From an uncultured Roseibium sp. (GTDB lineage: Bacteria > Pseudomonadota > Alphaproteobacteria > Rhizobiales > Stappiaceae), in contig NZ_OY780958.1 of assembly GCF_963675985.1 (NCBI RefSeq), positions 3,596,001 to 3,660,000 of the forward strand: DNA of 64,000 nt, given 5' to 3'. This document shows, piece by piece, positions 53,970-61,259 of the stretch. How positions within the stretch are numbered: position 1 is the stretch's first letter; each line of letters begins with the position of its first letter. The notes beneath the pieces are model-generated. The model was not told the DNA's origin. It saw nothing but the letters and a program-made list of their open reading frames with translations, and searched no databases. The position numbers and the translations under genes were made by a program.

Positions 53970-53996
53970 CCGGTCCGGGGCATTGCTCCGGACCGG
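53970..53996 (+). promoter_or_regulatory. Stem-loop after the binding-protein gene
   Basis: CCGGTCCGG (53970-53978) and CCGGACCGG (53988-53996) form a perfect 9-bp stem with a 9-base loop. There is no T tract, so it probably protects the binding-protein mRNA from 3' decay or weakens read-through into the ligase gene. Confidence 0.62.
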
Positions 53997-54046
53997 GCCC
54001 CTGACATTAAGACAAGTTTTCTCTTCTAAAACGGACAAAGATCCAA

Positions 54047-55414
54047 ATGGCTGGCAATCTGACATTCGATGCGCTCAAGGCTGCGGTTTCATCGGGCGAA
54101 ATCGACACCGTCCTCACGTGTATCATCGACATGCAGGGCCGGCTGATGGGCAAGCGGTTCCATGCGCAGCACTTCATCGACAGCGCGTGGGAAGAAACCC
54201 ATTGCTGCAACTATCTGCTGGCGACCGATCTGGAGATGTACACGGTCGAAGGCTATGCGGCGACGAGCTGGGCCGGCGGATACGGCGACTATGTAATGAA
54301 GCCTGACCTTTCGACCCTGCGGCTGGTGCCGTGGCTCGAAGGAACCGCCATGGTCCTGTGCGATCTCCTCGATCACCACACCCACGAGGAAGTTCCCCAC
54401 GCACCGCGCACGATGCTCAAGAAGCAGATCGCCCGCCTGAAGGAACTCGGATACACGGCCAAATGCGCCACCGAACTGGAATTCTTCCTGTTCGAGAAAA
54501 GCTTCGACGAGATGCGCAAATCCGGCTTCCGCGATATGGAACCGATTTCCGGCTACAACGAGGATTACCACATCCTGCAGACCACCAAGGAAGAGGCCGT
54601 CATGCGCCCGGTGCGCAACCACCTCTTCAAGGCAGGGATCCCAGTGGAAAACACCAAGGGCGAAGCCGAAACGGGCCAGGAAGAACTCAACATCCGCTAT
54701 TCGGAGGCGCTCAACTGCGCCGACTACCACACCATCGCCAAGCATGCGGTGAAGGAAATCGCCTGGGCCAACGGCCGCTCGGCGAGCTTCCTGGCCAAGT
54801 GGCGCGCCGACAAGGTCGGCAGCGCGACGCACATTCACCAGTCGGTCTGGAACGAGGCGAACGAGAACGCCTTCCAGGATCCGTCCGGCGAGTACGGCAT
54901 GTCCGAACTGATGCGCCAGTACATGGCCGGGCTGATCAAGTATGCGCCCGACTACACCTACTTCCTGGCGCCCTATATCAACAGCTACAAGCGGTTCCAG
55001 AAAGGCACCTTCGCGCCGACCAAGACCGTGTGGTCCGTCGATAATCGCACGGCCGGTTTCCGGCTGTGCGGCGACGGCACGAAAGCGGTTCGGGTCGAGT
55101 GCCGGATCGGCGGGTCCGACCTCAATCCTTATCTGGCGATCGCCGCCCAGCTTGCCGCCGGCATCCGGGGAATCGAAGAGAAACTGGACCTCGACCCGCC
55201 CGCATCCGGCGACGTCTATGAGGCGAAGCGCGCGCGGGAGATCCCGGGAACCCTTCGCGACGCGCGCGACACGCTGCGCAAGTCGAAGATGCTGCGCGAA
55301 GCCTTTTCCGACGACGTCATCGACCACTACGCCCGGGCGGCGGAATGGGAGATTGAGGAATTCGACCGCGTCGTGACCGACTACGAAATCGCCCGGGGCT
55401 TCGAACGCGCCTGA
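54047..55414 (+). CDS. Glutamine-synthetase-family ligase (gamma-glutamyl amide synthetase)
   Basis: This 455-residue ligase shares the catalytic layout of glutamine synthetase: TELEFFLFEKS, QEELNIRYSEALNCADYH, SATHIHQSVW, and a C-terminal ATP-site region VECRIGGSDLNPYLAIAAQ. It differs from GlnA in its short N-terminus and in the NTKGEAETGQEELN stretch. Relatives join glutamate to ethanolamine, isopropylamine or other amines. It sits between a TRAP transporter and two dehydrogenases, so its product is probably oxidised next (inference). ATG 54047 is 93 bp after the TRAP binding-protein gene. The amine is unknown. Confidence 0.87.
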   Translation: MAGNLTFDALKAAVSSGEIDTVLTCIIDMQGRLMGKRFHAQHFIDSAWEETHCCNYLLATDLEMYTVEGYAATSWAGGYGDYVMKPDLSTLRLVPWLEGTAMVLCDLLDHHTHEEVPHAPRTMLKKQIARLKELGYTAKCATELEFFLFEKSFDEMRKSGFRDMEPISGYNEDYHILQTTKEEAVMRPVRNHLFKAGIPVENTKGEAETGQEELNIRYSEALNCADYHTIAKHAVKEIAWANGRSASFLAKWRADKVGSATHIHQSVWNEANENAFQDPSGEYGMSELMRQYMAGLIKYAPDYTYFLAPYINSYKRFQKGTFAPTKTVWSVDNRTAGFRLCGDGTKAVRVECRIGGSDLNPYLAIAAQLAAGIRGIEEKLDLDPPASGDVYEAKRAREIPGTLRDARDTLRKSKMLREAFSDDVIDHYARAAEWEIEEFDRVVTDYEIARGFERA

Positions 55415-55493
55415 CCCCGACCCAGGCCGGGGTAGACGGCCCAAACTCTCAAACTGCCACAGCCGCGCCTGACGCGGCCTTTAGAGGTGCATC

Positions 55494-56882
55494 ATGTCTG
55501 AAGTCATCAAGCTCGTCTCTCCCGTCGACGGCTCAGTCTATGCGGAGCGTCCCGCACTGGACGACACCCAGGTGGAGAAAGCCGTCTCGCTTGCCCGCAC
55601 GGCCCAGATCGACTGGGCCAACACGCCTGTCGCCGACCGCGTCGGCTACTGCTTGAAGGCGCTGGATGCGCTGAAGGCAATGAACGACGAGATCGTTCCC
55701 GAACTCGCCTGGCAGATGGGTCGTCCGGTCCGCTTCGGCGGCGAATACGGCGGCGTCGACGAACGCACCCGCTATATGGCGGATATCGCCGAAGCCGCGC
55801 TGGCCGATCATGTCCCGACGCACAAGCCGGGCTTCACTCGCTATCTGAAACATGTTCCGCTCGGCATCGTCATGGTGATCGCGCCGTGGAACTATCCGTT
55901 CATGACCGCGATCAACACCATCATGCCGGCGCTGATGGCCGGCAACGTGGTGATCCTGAAACATGCTGCCCAGACGCTTCTGGTCGGTGAGCGGCTTGCC
56001 AAGGCCTTCGAGATGGCCGGCCTGCCCAAAGGCGTCTTGCAGAACATCGTGCTCACCCATGCCGGGACGGAAAAGCTGCTCGGCTCCGGGGTGATCGACC
56101 ACATCAATTTCACCGGGTCCGTTGCCGGCGGACGGGCGATCGAGAAGGCGGCCGCGGGCACCTTCGCGACCCTGGGCCTGGAACTCGGCGGCAAGGACCC
56201 GGCCTATGTCCGTGCCGATGCGGATCTCGACTATACGATCGGTAACCTGGTCGACGGCGCCTTCTACAATGCCGGCCAGTGCTGCTGCGGCATCGAACGC
56301 ATCTATGTCCAGGAAAGTCTCTACGACCGGTTCGTCGACGGCTTTGTCGACCTGACCAGCCAGTACAAGCTCGGCAATCCGCTCGATGAGGAAACTACAC
56401 TCGGGCCGATGGCGCAGGCGCGCTTTGCCGCCTGGGTGCGCGAGCAGACCGACGAGGCGCTGCGCAAGGGCGCCAAGGCCCATATCGATCTCGCCGCCTT
56501 CCCGGAAAACAAGGAAGGCACGCCCTATCTGGCGCCGCAGGTGCTCACTGACGTGAACCACCAGATGTCGGTGATGCGCGAGGAAAGCTTCGGCCCGGTC
56601 GTCGGGATCATGAAGGTGAAAGACGACGCCGAAGCCCTGCAGTTCATGAACGACAGCCCTTACGGGCTGACCGCCTCGATCTGGACCGAGGATGCCGATG
56701 CGGCCGCCGAGATCGGCGACAAGGTCGAGACCGGCACGGTGTTCATGAACCGTTGCGACTATGTCGACCCGGGTCTGGTCTGGACCGGCGTCAAGGACAC
56801 CGGCAAGGGCGCGGCCCTATCGGAAGTCGGCTTCCACAACCTGACCCGGCCCAAATCCTATCACTTCCGGATCGAGCACTGA
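55494..56882 (+). CDS. Aldehyde dehydrogenase
   Basis: This 462-residue NAD(P)-dependent enzyme oxidises an aldehyde to the acid. It has the general-base Glu in GLELGGKDPAYV and the nucleophile in NAGQCCCGIERI, where three Cys (263-265) occur in a row and Cys264 is the one expected by alignment; PWNYPFMTAINTIMPALMAGN binds the cofactor. In this operon the likely substrate is a glutamylated amino aldehyde from the next gene's product. ATG 55494 lies 79 bp after the ligase gene. The C-terminal tetramer tail is slightly short. Confidence 0.92.
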   Translation: MSEVIKLVSPVDGSVYAERPALDDTQVEKAVSLARTAQIDWANTPVADRVGYCLKALDALKAMNDEIVPELAWQMGRPVRFGGEYGGVDERTRYMADIAEAALADHVPTHKPGFTRYLKHVPLGIVMVIAPWNYPFMTAINTIMPALMAGNVVILKHAAQTLLVGERLAKAFEMAGLPKGVLQNIVLTHAGTEKLLGSGVIDHINFTGSVAGGRAIEKAAAGTFATLGLELGGKDPAYVRADADLDYTIGNLVDGAFYNAGQCCCGIERIYVQESLYDRFVDGFVDLTSQYKLGNPLDEETTLGPMAQARFAAWVREQTDEALRKGAKAHIDLAAFPENKEGTPYLAPQVLTDVNHQMSVMREESFGPVVGIMKVKDDAEALQFMNDSPYGLTASIWTEDADAAAEIGDKVETGTVFMNRCDYVDPGLVWTGVKDTGKGAALSEVGFHNLTRPKSYHFRIEH

Positions 56883-56930
56883 GCCCGGTCCGCTCCCTTC
56901 CTGTTTCAACTGTCAAAGATTGATGACGCC

Positions 56931-58094
56931 ATGAGCTCACTTCCTTCCGCCAACTGGTCTTATCCGACGTCCGTGCGTTTCGGCGCAGGCCGCATCAAGG
57001 AACTTCCCAAAACGGTGATGGCCGCCGGCATGCGCAATCCGCTGCTGGTAACCGATCCGGGTCTTGCCGGCCTGCCGATGGTTGCCGACGCCATCGCCAG
57101 CCTGAAAGAGGCGGGCCTTGAGGCCGCCGTCTTTTCCGATGTGAAGCCGAACCCGCTCGGCAGCAACGTCGAGGCCGGCGTAGCCGCCTTCAAGGCCGGC
57201 AACCATGACGGCGTGATCGCCTTCGGCGGCGGCTCGGGCCTCGATGCGGGCAAGGTGATTGCCTTCATGTCCGGCCAGACCCGCCCGGTCTGGGATTTCG
57301 AGGATATCGGCGACTACTGGAAACGGGCCGATGAAGCCGGCATCGCACCGATCGTTGCTGTTCCGACCACGGCCGGAACAGGCTCCGAGGTCGGCCGCGC
57401 CGGTGTGATCTCCAACGAGGAAACCCACACCAAGAAGATCATCTTCCACCCGAAGATGCTGCCGGCAACCGTGATCTGCGATCCGGAGCTCACGGTCGGC
57501 ATGCCGCGCATGATCACCGTCGGCACCGGCATGGATGCCCTCGCCCACTGCCTGGAGGCCTATTCCTCGCCGTTCTATCATCCCATGTCCGAAGGCATTG
57601 CGCTGGAAGGTATGCGGCTCGTCTTCGAAAACCTGCCGAAGGTCGCCGCAGACGGCTCGGACCTGGAAGCCCGCGGCCACATGATGAGTGCCGCCGCCAT
57701 GGGCGCGGTCGCGTTCCAGAAGGGCCTCGGCGCAATCCATTCGCTGTCCCATCCGGTCGGAGCAATCTACGACACCCATCACGGCATGACCAACGCCGTG
57801 TTCACACCCTATGTCCTGCAATACAACAAGCCGGCAATCGAACGGAAATTCGAACGTCTTGCCGGGTTCCTCGGTTTCAAGGGCGGCTATCAGGGTGTTC
57901 TCGACGCCATCCTGAAGCTGCGCGAAGACCTGGGCGTGCCGCACACGCTGGCTGGTATCAACGTCGACGGCGAGAAGAGGGAAATGATTGCGGAAATGGC
58001 CGTTGTCGACCCGACCGCCGGCGGCAATCCGGTGGAGCTGACCAAGGAAGGCGCCCTGGAGATTTTCGACAAGGCGCTTTCGGGCGAAGTCTGA
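56931..58094 (+). CDS. Iron-containing alcohol dehydrogenase
   Basis: This 387-residue enzyme of the group III alcohol dehydrogenases oxidises a primary alcohol to an aldehyde. Family features are FGGGSGLDAGKVIAFM (NAD binding), VPTTAGTGSEVGRAGVI, the metal ligands in MDALAHCLEAY and in GLGAIHSLSHPVGAIYDTHHGMTNA. It is the last gene of the operon, 48 bp after the aldehyde dehydrogenase; together they would take an alcohol to an acid. A GC-rich hairpin follows at 58107-58132. The physiological substrate is inferred only from the cluster. Confidence 0.93.
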   Translation: MSSLPSANWSYPTSVRFGAGRIKELPKTVMAAGMRNPLLVTDPGLAGLPMVADAIASLKEAGLEAAVFSDVKPNPLGSNVEAGVAAFKAGNHDGVIAFGGGSGLDAGKVIAFMSGQTRPVWDFEDIGDYWKRADEAGIAPIVAVPTTAGTGSEVGRAGVISNEETHTKKIIFHPKMLPATVICDPELTVGMPRMITVGTGMDALAHCLEAYSSPFYHPMSEGIALEGMRLVFENLPKVAADGSDLEARGHMMSAAAMGAVAFQKGLGAIHSLSHPVGAIYDTHHGMTNAVFTPYVLQYNKPAIERKFERLAGFLGFKGGYQGVLDAILKLREDLGVPHTLAGINVDGEKREMIAEMAVVDPTAGGNPVELTKEGALEIFDKALSGEV

Positions 58095-58106
58095 GCGTAT
58101 CGATAG

Positions 58107-58132
58107 CTGAGGCCGCGGCGACGCGGCCTCAG
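58107..58132. terminator. Shared hairpin between convergent genes
   Basis: CTGAGGCCGC (58107-58116) and GCGGCCTCAG (58123-58132) are perfect 10-bp arms around a 6-base loop. It lies between the alcohol dehydrogenase and the convergent diguanylate cyclase gene, and includes the stop codon of the latter. It has no T tract in either direction, so it is a candidate two-way terminator only. Confidence 0.5.
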
Positions 58133-59325
58133 GCTATTCTCGCAACAACACCGCGTTGAACCGCAGCGCCCTTCTGATCCGGCGCCCGTTCGACGCGGTT
58201 CCGGCCATTGTGCTTGGCCGCATACATGGCCTGATCGACCGACGCGACGATCTCGTTGAGGTCGGAGGATGTCCTGATCGACGCCACGCCCGCACTGACG
58301 GTGGCGTCGAGCGGCAAGCCATCGAAGAACCTGTGTTCATCGGCAAACGCCTTGCGCACCCGTTCGGCGATGACATAGGCCGTTTCGATCGAAGCATCCG
58401 GCAGAACCACCAGAAACTCCTCACCGCCATAGCGTCCGAACAGGTCATTCGGGCGCAGAGAGTTCCGGACCGTATTCGCGAAGGAGATCAGGATCCGGTC
58501 ACCCGTCTGGTGACCCTGTGTGTCGTTGATCGTCTTGAAATGATCAAGGTCGAACATGACCATGGAATAGGGTGATCCGTCCCTGCTGCACCGTTCAAGA
58601 AGCCGTTTGGCGCCTTCGAAAAAGGCCTGGCGGTTGACCGCACCGGTCAGGCTATCGGTCTGCGCGCATTCCAGGATCTTCTGTTCGTTGCGCTCCCGGG
58701 TCATCTGGATCACGATAAACGCCGTACCGCTTGCATAGAAAATACTTTCGAGATGAATCATGCCGAACCAGGTCAAGAGGTCTGGTGGCGCGCTGGCATC
58801 GAAGGTGCCGGCAAGGTCCTCATACAAACCGCCGATGAAAATGATCGCATGTATGGACAGGAGGATCATCAAGGCGCGCCGGCCCGGCAGGTTCTCCTCG
58901 CTGTTGGACCGGAGGCTTGCGACCGCCAGCAGCAGATAGACCGTCCAGGCAGCGAACTGAACGGTGACCGCCCACTGTCGATGATCAATGTCGACCGGCA
59001 GGACGGAAACGGCCAATAATGCGATCAGTCCTGCGAAAAGCAGCGAAATCGGGACAGTCTTGCCATAGAAGCGCTTCACCCCCGCCCATACCAGGGCTGG
59101 CGCGAACGTCAGAAATACTCCGCCAATCGGAAGAAGTACCGGATTGTGGAAAGCAAATCCCAAGATCACAATCGCGATGCCGACGGTATTCGTTCCATGG
59201 GCGCAAGCCCACCACAACAACGACGCATCACGATTGAAACGATACCACGCTCCGAACAGGCACAAGCTGGAGAAGGCCGTAATCAGGGTATTCGATACCA
59301 TAAACGTGAGCGTGTCGAGATGCAT
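58129..59325 (-). CDS. Membrane diguanylate cyclase (GGDEF)
   Basis: This 398-residue protein makes cyclic di-GMP from GTP. The N-terminal half (about residues 8-215) has six or seven membrane segments and no known sensor motif. A GGDEF domain follows (about 225-385), with DSLTGAVNR, FDLDHFKTIND, the intact active site GGEEF (about 300-304) and the inhibitory I-site RPND five residues before it. A catalytically active, feedback-inhibited enzyme is expected. It should favour attachment and biofilm. A 6-3-6 inverted repeat (59351-59365) lies 26 bp upstream of its start. Confidence 0.92.
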   Translation of the reverse strand: MHLDTLTFMVSNTLITAFSSLCLFGAWYRFNRDASLLWWACAHGTNTVGIAIVILGFAFHNPVLLPIGGVFLTFAPALVWAGVKRFYGKTVPISLLFAGLIALLAVSVLPVDIDHRQWAVTVQFAAWTVYLLLAVASLRSNSEENLPGRRALMILLSIHAIIFIGGLYEDLAGTFDASAPPDLLTWFGMIHLESIFYASGTAFIVIQMTRERNEQKILECAQTDSLTGAVNRQAFFEGAKRLLERCSRDGSPYSMVMFDLDHFKTINDTQGHQTGDRILISFANTVRNSLRPNDLFGRYGGEEFLVVLPDASIETAYVIAERVRKAFADEHRFFDGLPLDATVSAGVASIRTSSDLNEIVASVDQAMYAAKHNGRNRVERAPDQKGAAVQRGVVARIA

Positions 59326-59350
59326 CCTATAGCCTGCCGTCCGGGCGAAG

Positions 59351-59365
59351 TTTACGAAACGTAAA
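59351..59365. promoter_or_regulatory. Inverted repeat upstream of the diguanylate cyclase
   Basis: TTTACG-AAA-CGTAAA is a perfect palindrome 26 bp before the cyclase start codon, a position typical of a repressor site. I do not recognise the regulator. Confidence 0.45.
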
Positions 59366-59563
59366 GTATGAGAATGCTTTCACATCTGTTTCGATTGCCT
59401 TAAGCATGCCGGATATGGCCGGAAACGGAGCGCTTTCCACAAAAAGTGGTTAAGGCACGGTAAATGTTCTCATGAAGCTGCGCCACGCCTGTCCTGACTT
59501 ACCTGCACCTTACGACCCCGGACCTGTATCCATCCATTCCCAAAGTGTAACAGATTGTAATTA

Positions 59564-59577
59564 TTGATCTATCTCAA
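59564..59577. promoter_or_regulatory. FNR/FnrL-like site before the DUF4405 gene
   Basis: TTGATCTATCTCAA matches the FNR consensus TTGAT-N4-ATCAA at nine of ten positions. It lies 70 bp upstream of the DUF4405 start, which suits an activator. Oxygen-dependent control is therefore suggested. Confidence 0.55.
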
Positions 59578-59647
59578 CGGACACTCCGAGAAACATGAAC
59601 TATGGTCAAGGCCTCCCAAGACGTAACCACCCCGGAGTTCTGCACCA

Positions 59648-60148
59648 ATGCCCTCCTTTGTTTCCCGTTATGCCACCCCGCTGATCACCGGACTTTTCAT
59701 GGTTTCCCTGGTGTCCGGCATCGCCCTGTTCTTTCATGTCGGCGGAGCCACGTTCCACGGCATGCACGAATGGCTGAGCATGGTTCTGATCGTGCCGTTT
59801 ATCGCCCATATCTGGAAAAACTGGCGGCCGTTCCTGAACTATTTCAAACGCTGGCCGATGGCGATTGCGCTTGCTCTGTCCGTGGCCGTTTCGATCCCGT
59901 TTGCCATTCCGTCCTCCAACGGGAGCGGGGGCGGTAATCCTCTGGTTGCCGTCGCCGGCGCTGTCCAGAACGCGCCGGTCACCGCGGTCGCCGCGCTCTA
60001 CGGCAAGACAGCGGAAGATATGATGGACGCGCTCAAGAGCCAGGGCCTGACCGTCACGTCTGCGGACCAGACACTGCTTGAGGTCGCCAGTGCCAATGAC
60101 AAGAGCGGTCGCGACGTGATTTTCGCCCTCGCTCAAGTGAAGCGCTGA
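59648..60148 (+). CDS. DUF4405 membrane protein (cytochrome b-like)
   Basis: This 166-residue protein has three membrane segments (about residues 8-30, 43-62, 73-92) and then a periplasmic or cytoplasmic domain of about 70 residues. It resembles DUF4405 proteins, which carry paired histidines in helices as in cytochrome b subunits; here HGMHEW and FIAHIWKNW supply candidate heme ligands. An FNR-like site upstream fits a redox role. The C-terminal GKTAEDMMDALKSQGL part looks like a small separate domain of unknown role. The start is ATG 59648. Confidence 0.78.
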   Translation: MPSFVSRYATPLITGLFMVSLVSGIALFFHVGGATFHGMHEWLSMVLIVPFIAHIWKNWRPFLNYFKRWPMAIALALSVAVSIPFAIPSSNGSGGGNPLVAVAGAVQNAPVTAVAALYGKTAEDMMDALKSQGLTVTSADQTLLEVASANDKSGRDVIFALAQVKR

Positions 60149-60188
60149 ATGCAGACTGCCCGCGTTCCCTGGAAGGCGGGTGGCTTCC

Positions 60189-60914
60189 TCAACCGTTTCG
60201 GAAGGTTCTTGCGAGATCCCGAAGCTGAAAAAGCTCATCGTCTTCCAGGTCGAGCAGTTCGAAATAGTCGGCGAGGTTTTCCAGGTAGTCGATGTTCGGA
60301 CCGAGATAGCCCTCGGCGGCGGCGATCCGACTTGCGGTTTCCTCCAGGCTCATGGGCGGCAGCAGGAGGGGGTTGTCCCGGTTGACCAGGAAGGCCATGG
60401 CTTCAACCGATCCGTGGGCGGTCTCCAGCGTGAGGAACTCCGGCTTGTAGGAACGCAGGATCATTTCCCGGCGCCACAGGTATCTGCTTTCCTCTTCCAG
60501 GGTTTCCGCGGCCAGTCGGAACACCAGCCCGTTGCAGGCCCCGCCGGTATCGAGCCCGGCCATCAGGCCGGGTTGCTCGGGCGTCCCGCGGCCGACCTCG
60601 GACAGTAGACAGAAGCGGCGGTGGTAGCCCTCCAGGCGTGCCCGGCGGACTTCGGTGAAATGAAACGCCGGATCCCACATCAGCGAGCCATAGGCGAACA
60701 CCCACATGTCCTGCCCCCAGCGGCCTTCCAGCGTCTCCCGTCTGGAGGCCTCCCGGTCGTCATCGCTTCTGCGCCAGTTTTCCGGCATCCCCATCGACCG
60801 CATCTGACGATCCATATGGCTCAGGTCCAGCGTGCGGAAACGGGACTCATCCGCGGGTATGATCTTGGTCGCAAGGTTCGGATGGTGACGGAACGGGTTC
60901 GCAGTGTCCTGCAT
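60189..60914 (-). CDS. ChaC-like gamma-glutamylcyclotransferase
   Basis: This 241-residue enzyme belongs to the ChaC family that cleaves glutathione to 5-oxoproline and Cys-Gly. It has the nucleotide-like loop VFAYGSLMWDP, the RRFCLLSEVGRGTPEQPGLMAGLD segment and the ELLDLEDDE tail. Some 65 residues before YGSL look like an N-terminal extension. Glutathione turnover is the likely role; action on other gamma-glutamyl amides of this region is only a possibility. It converges with the DUF4405 gene with a 40-bp gap. Confidence 0.87.
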   Translation of the reverse strand: MQDTANPFRHHPNLATKIIPADESRFRTLDLSHMDRQMRSMGMPENWRRSDDDREASRRETLEGRWGQDMWVFAYGSLMWDPAFHFTEVRRARLEGYHRRFCLLSEVGRGTPEQPGLMAGLDTGGACNGLVFRLAAETLEEESRYLWRREMILRSYKPEFLTLETAHGSVEAMAFLVNRDNPLLLPPMSLEETASRIAAAEGYLGPNIDYLENLADYFELLDLEDDELFQLRDLARTFRNG

Positions 60915-61259
60915 ATCGGGATAAAAGCCTTAATCTGTTCGGGATGACACTCTCGTAAAGGGTTGCCTCCGTTAATACCCAACCTGATAGCTCTTGTCGA
61001 AAACTCAGGAACAGACAATCCGTTCCGATCACCTTTCATCAAGCGAATTTGATCCGGCCTCTCGCTTTTCTGAAACCCGGGTCACATGGTTGCCCGATTT
61101 CGAGCCGAAGCACCCTGTTCATGCGTATTTTTTACAATTCACAAAACAGCCCGTCCGATCGTGATTAACCAATTCTAAATATTCCGCCCCTGCGGATGCC
61201 GTAAGGGAAGAATTCTGTTATGATTAACAACGCAAAATTACCTAGGTTCAGGGATTTGC
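60915..61259. other. Promoter region of the FecR/LysM gene
   Basis: This 345-bp gap between divergent genes has no credible coding frame. The half facing the plus-strand gene is AT-rich (61130-61245), with TTAACCAATTCTAAA at 61164-61178, which resembles a weak CtrA site. Otherwise nothing definite was seen. Confidence 0.4.
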
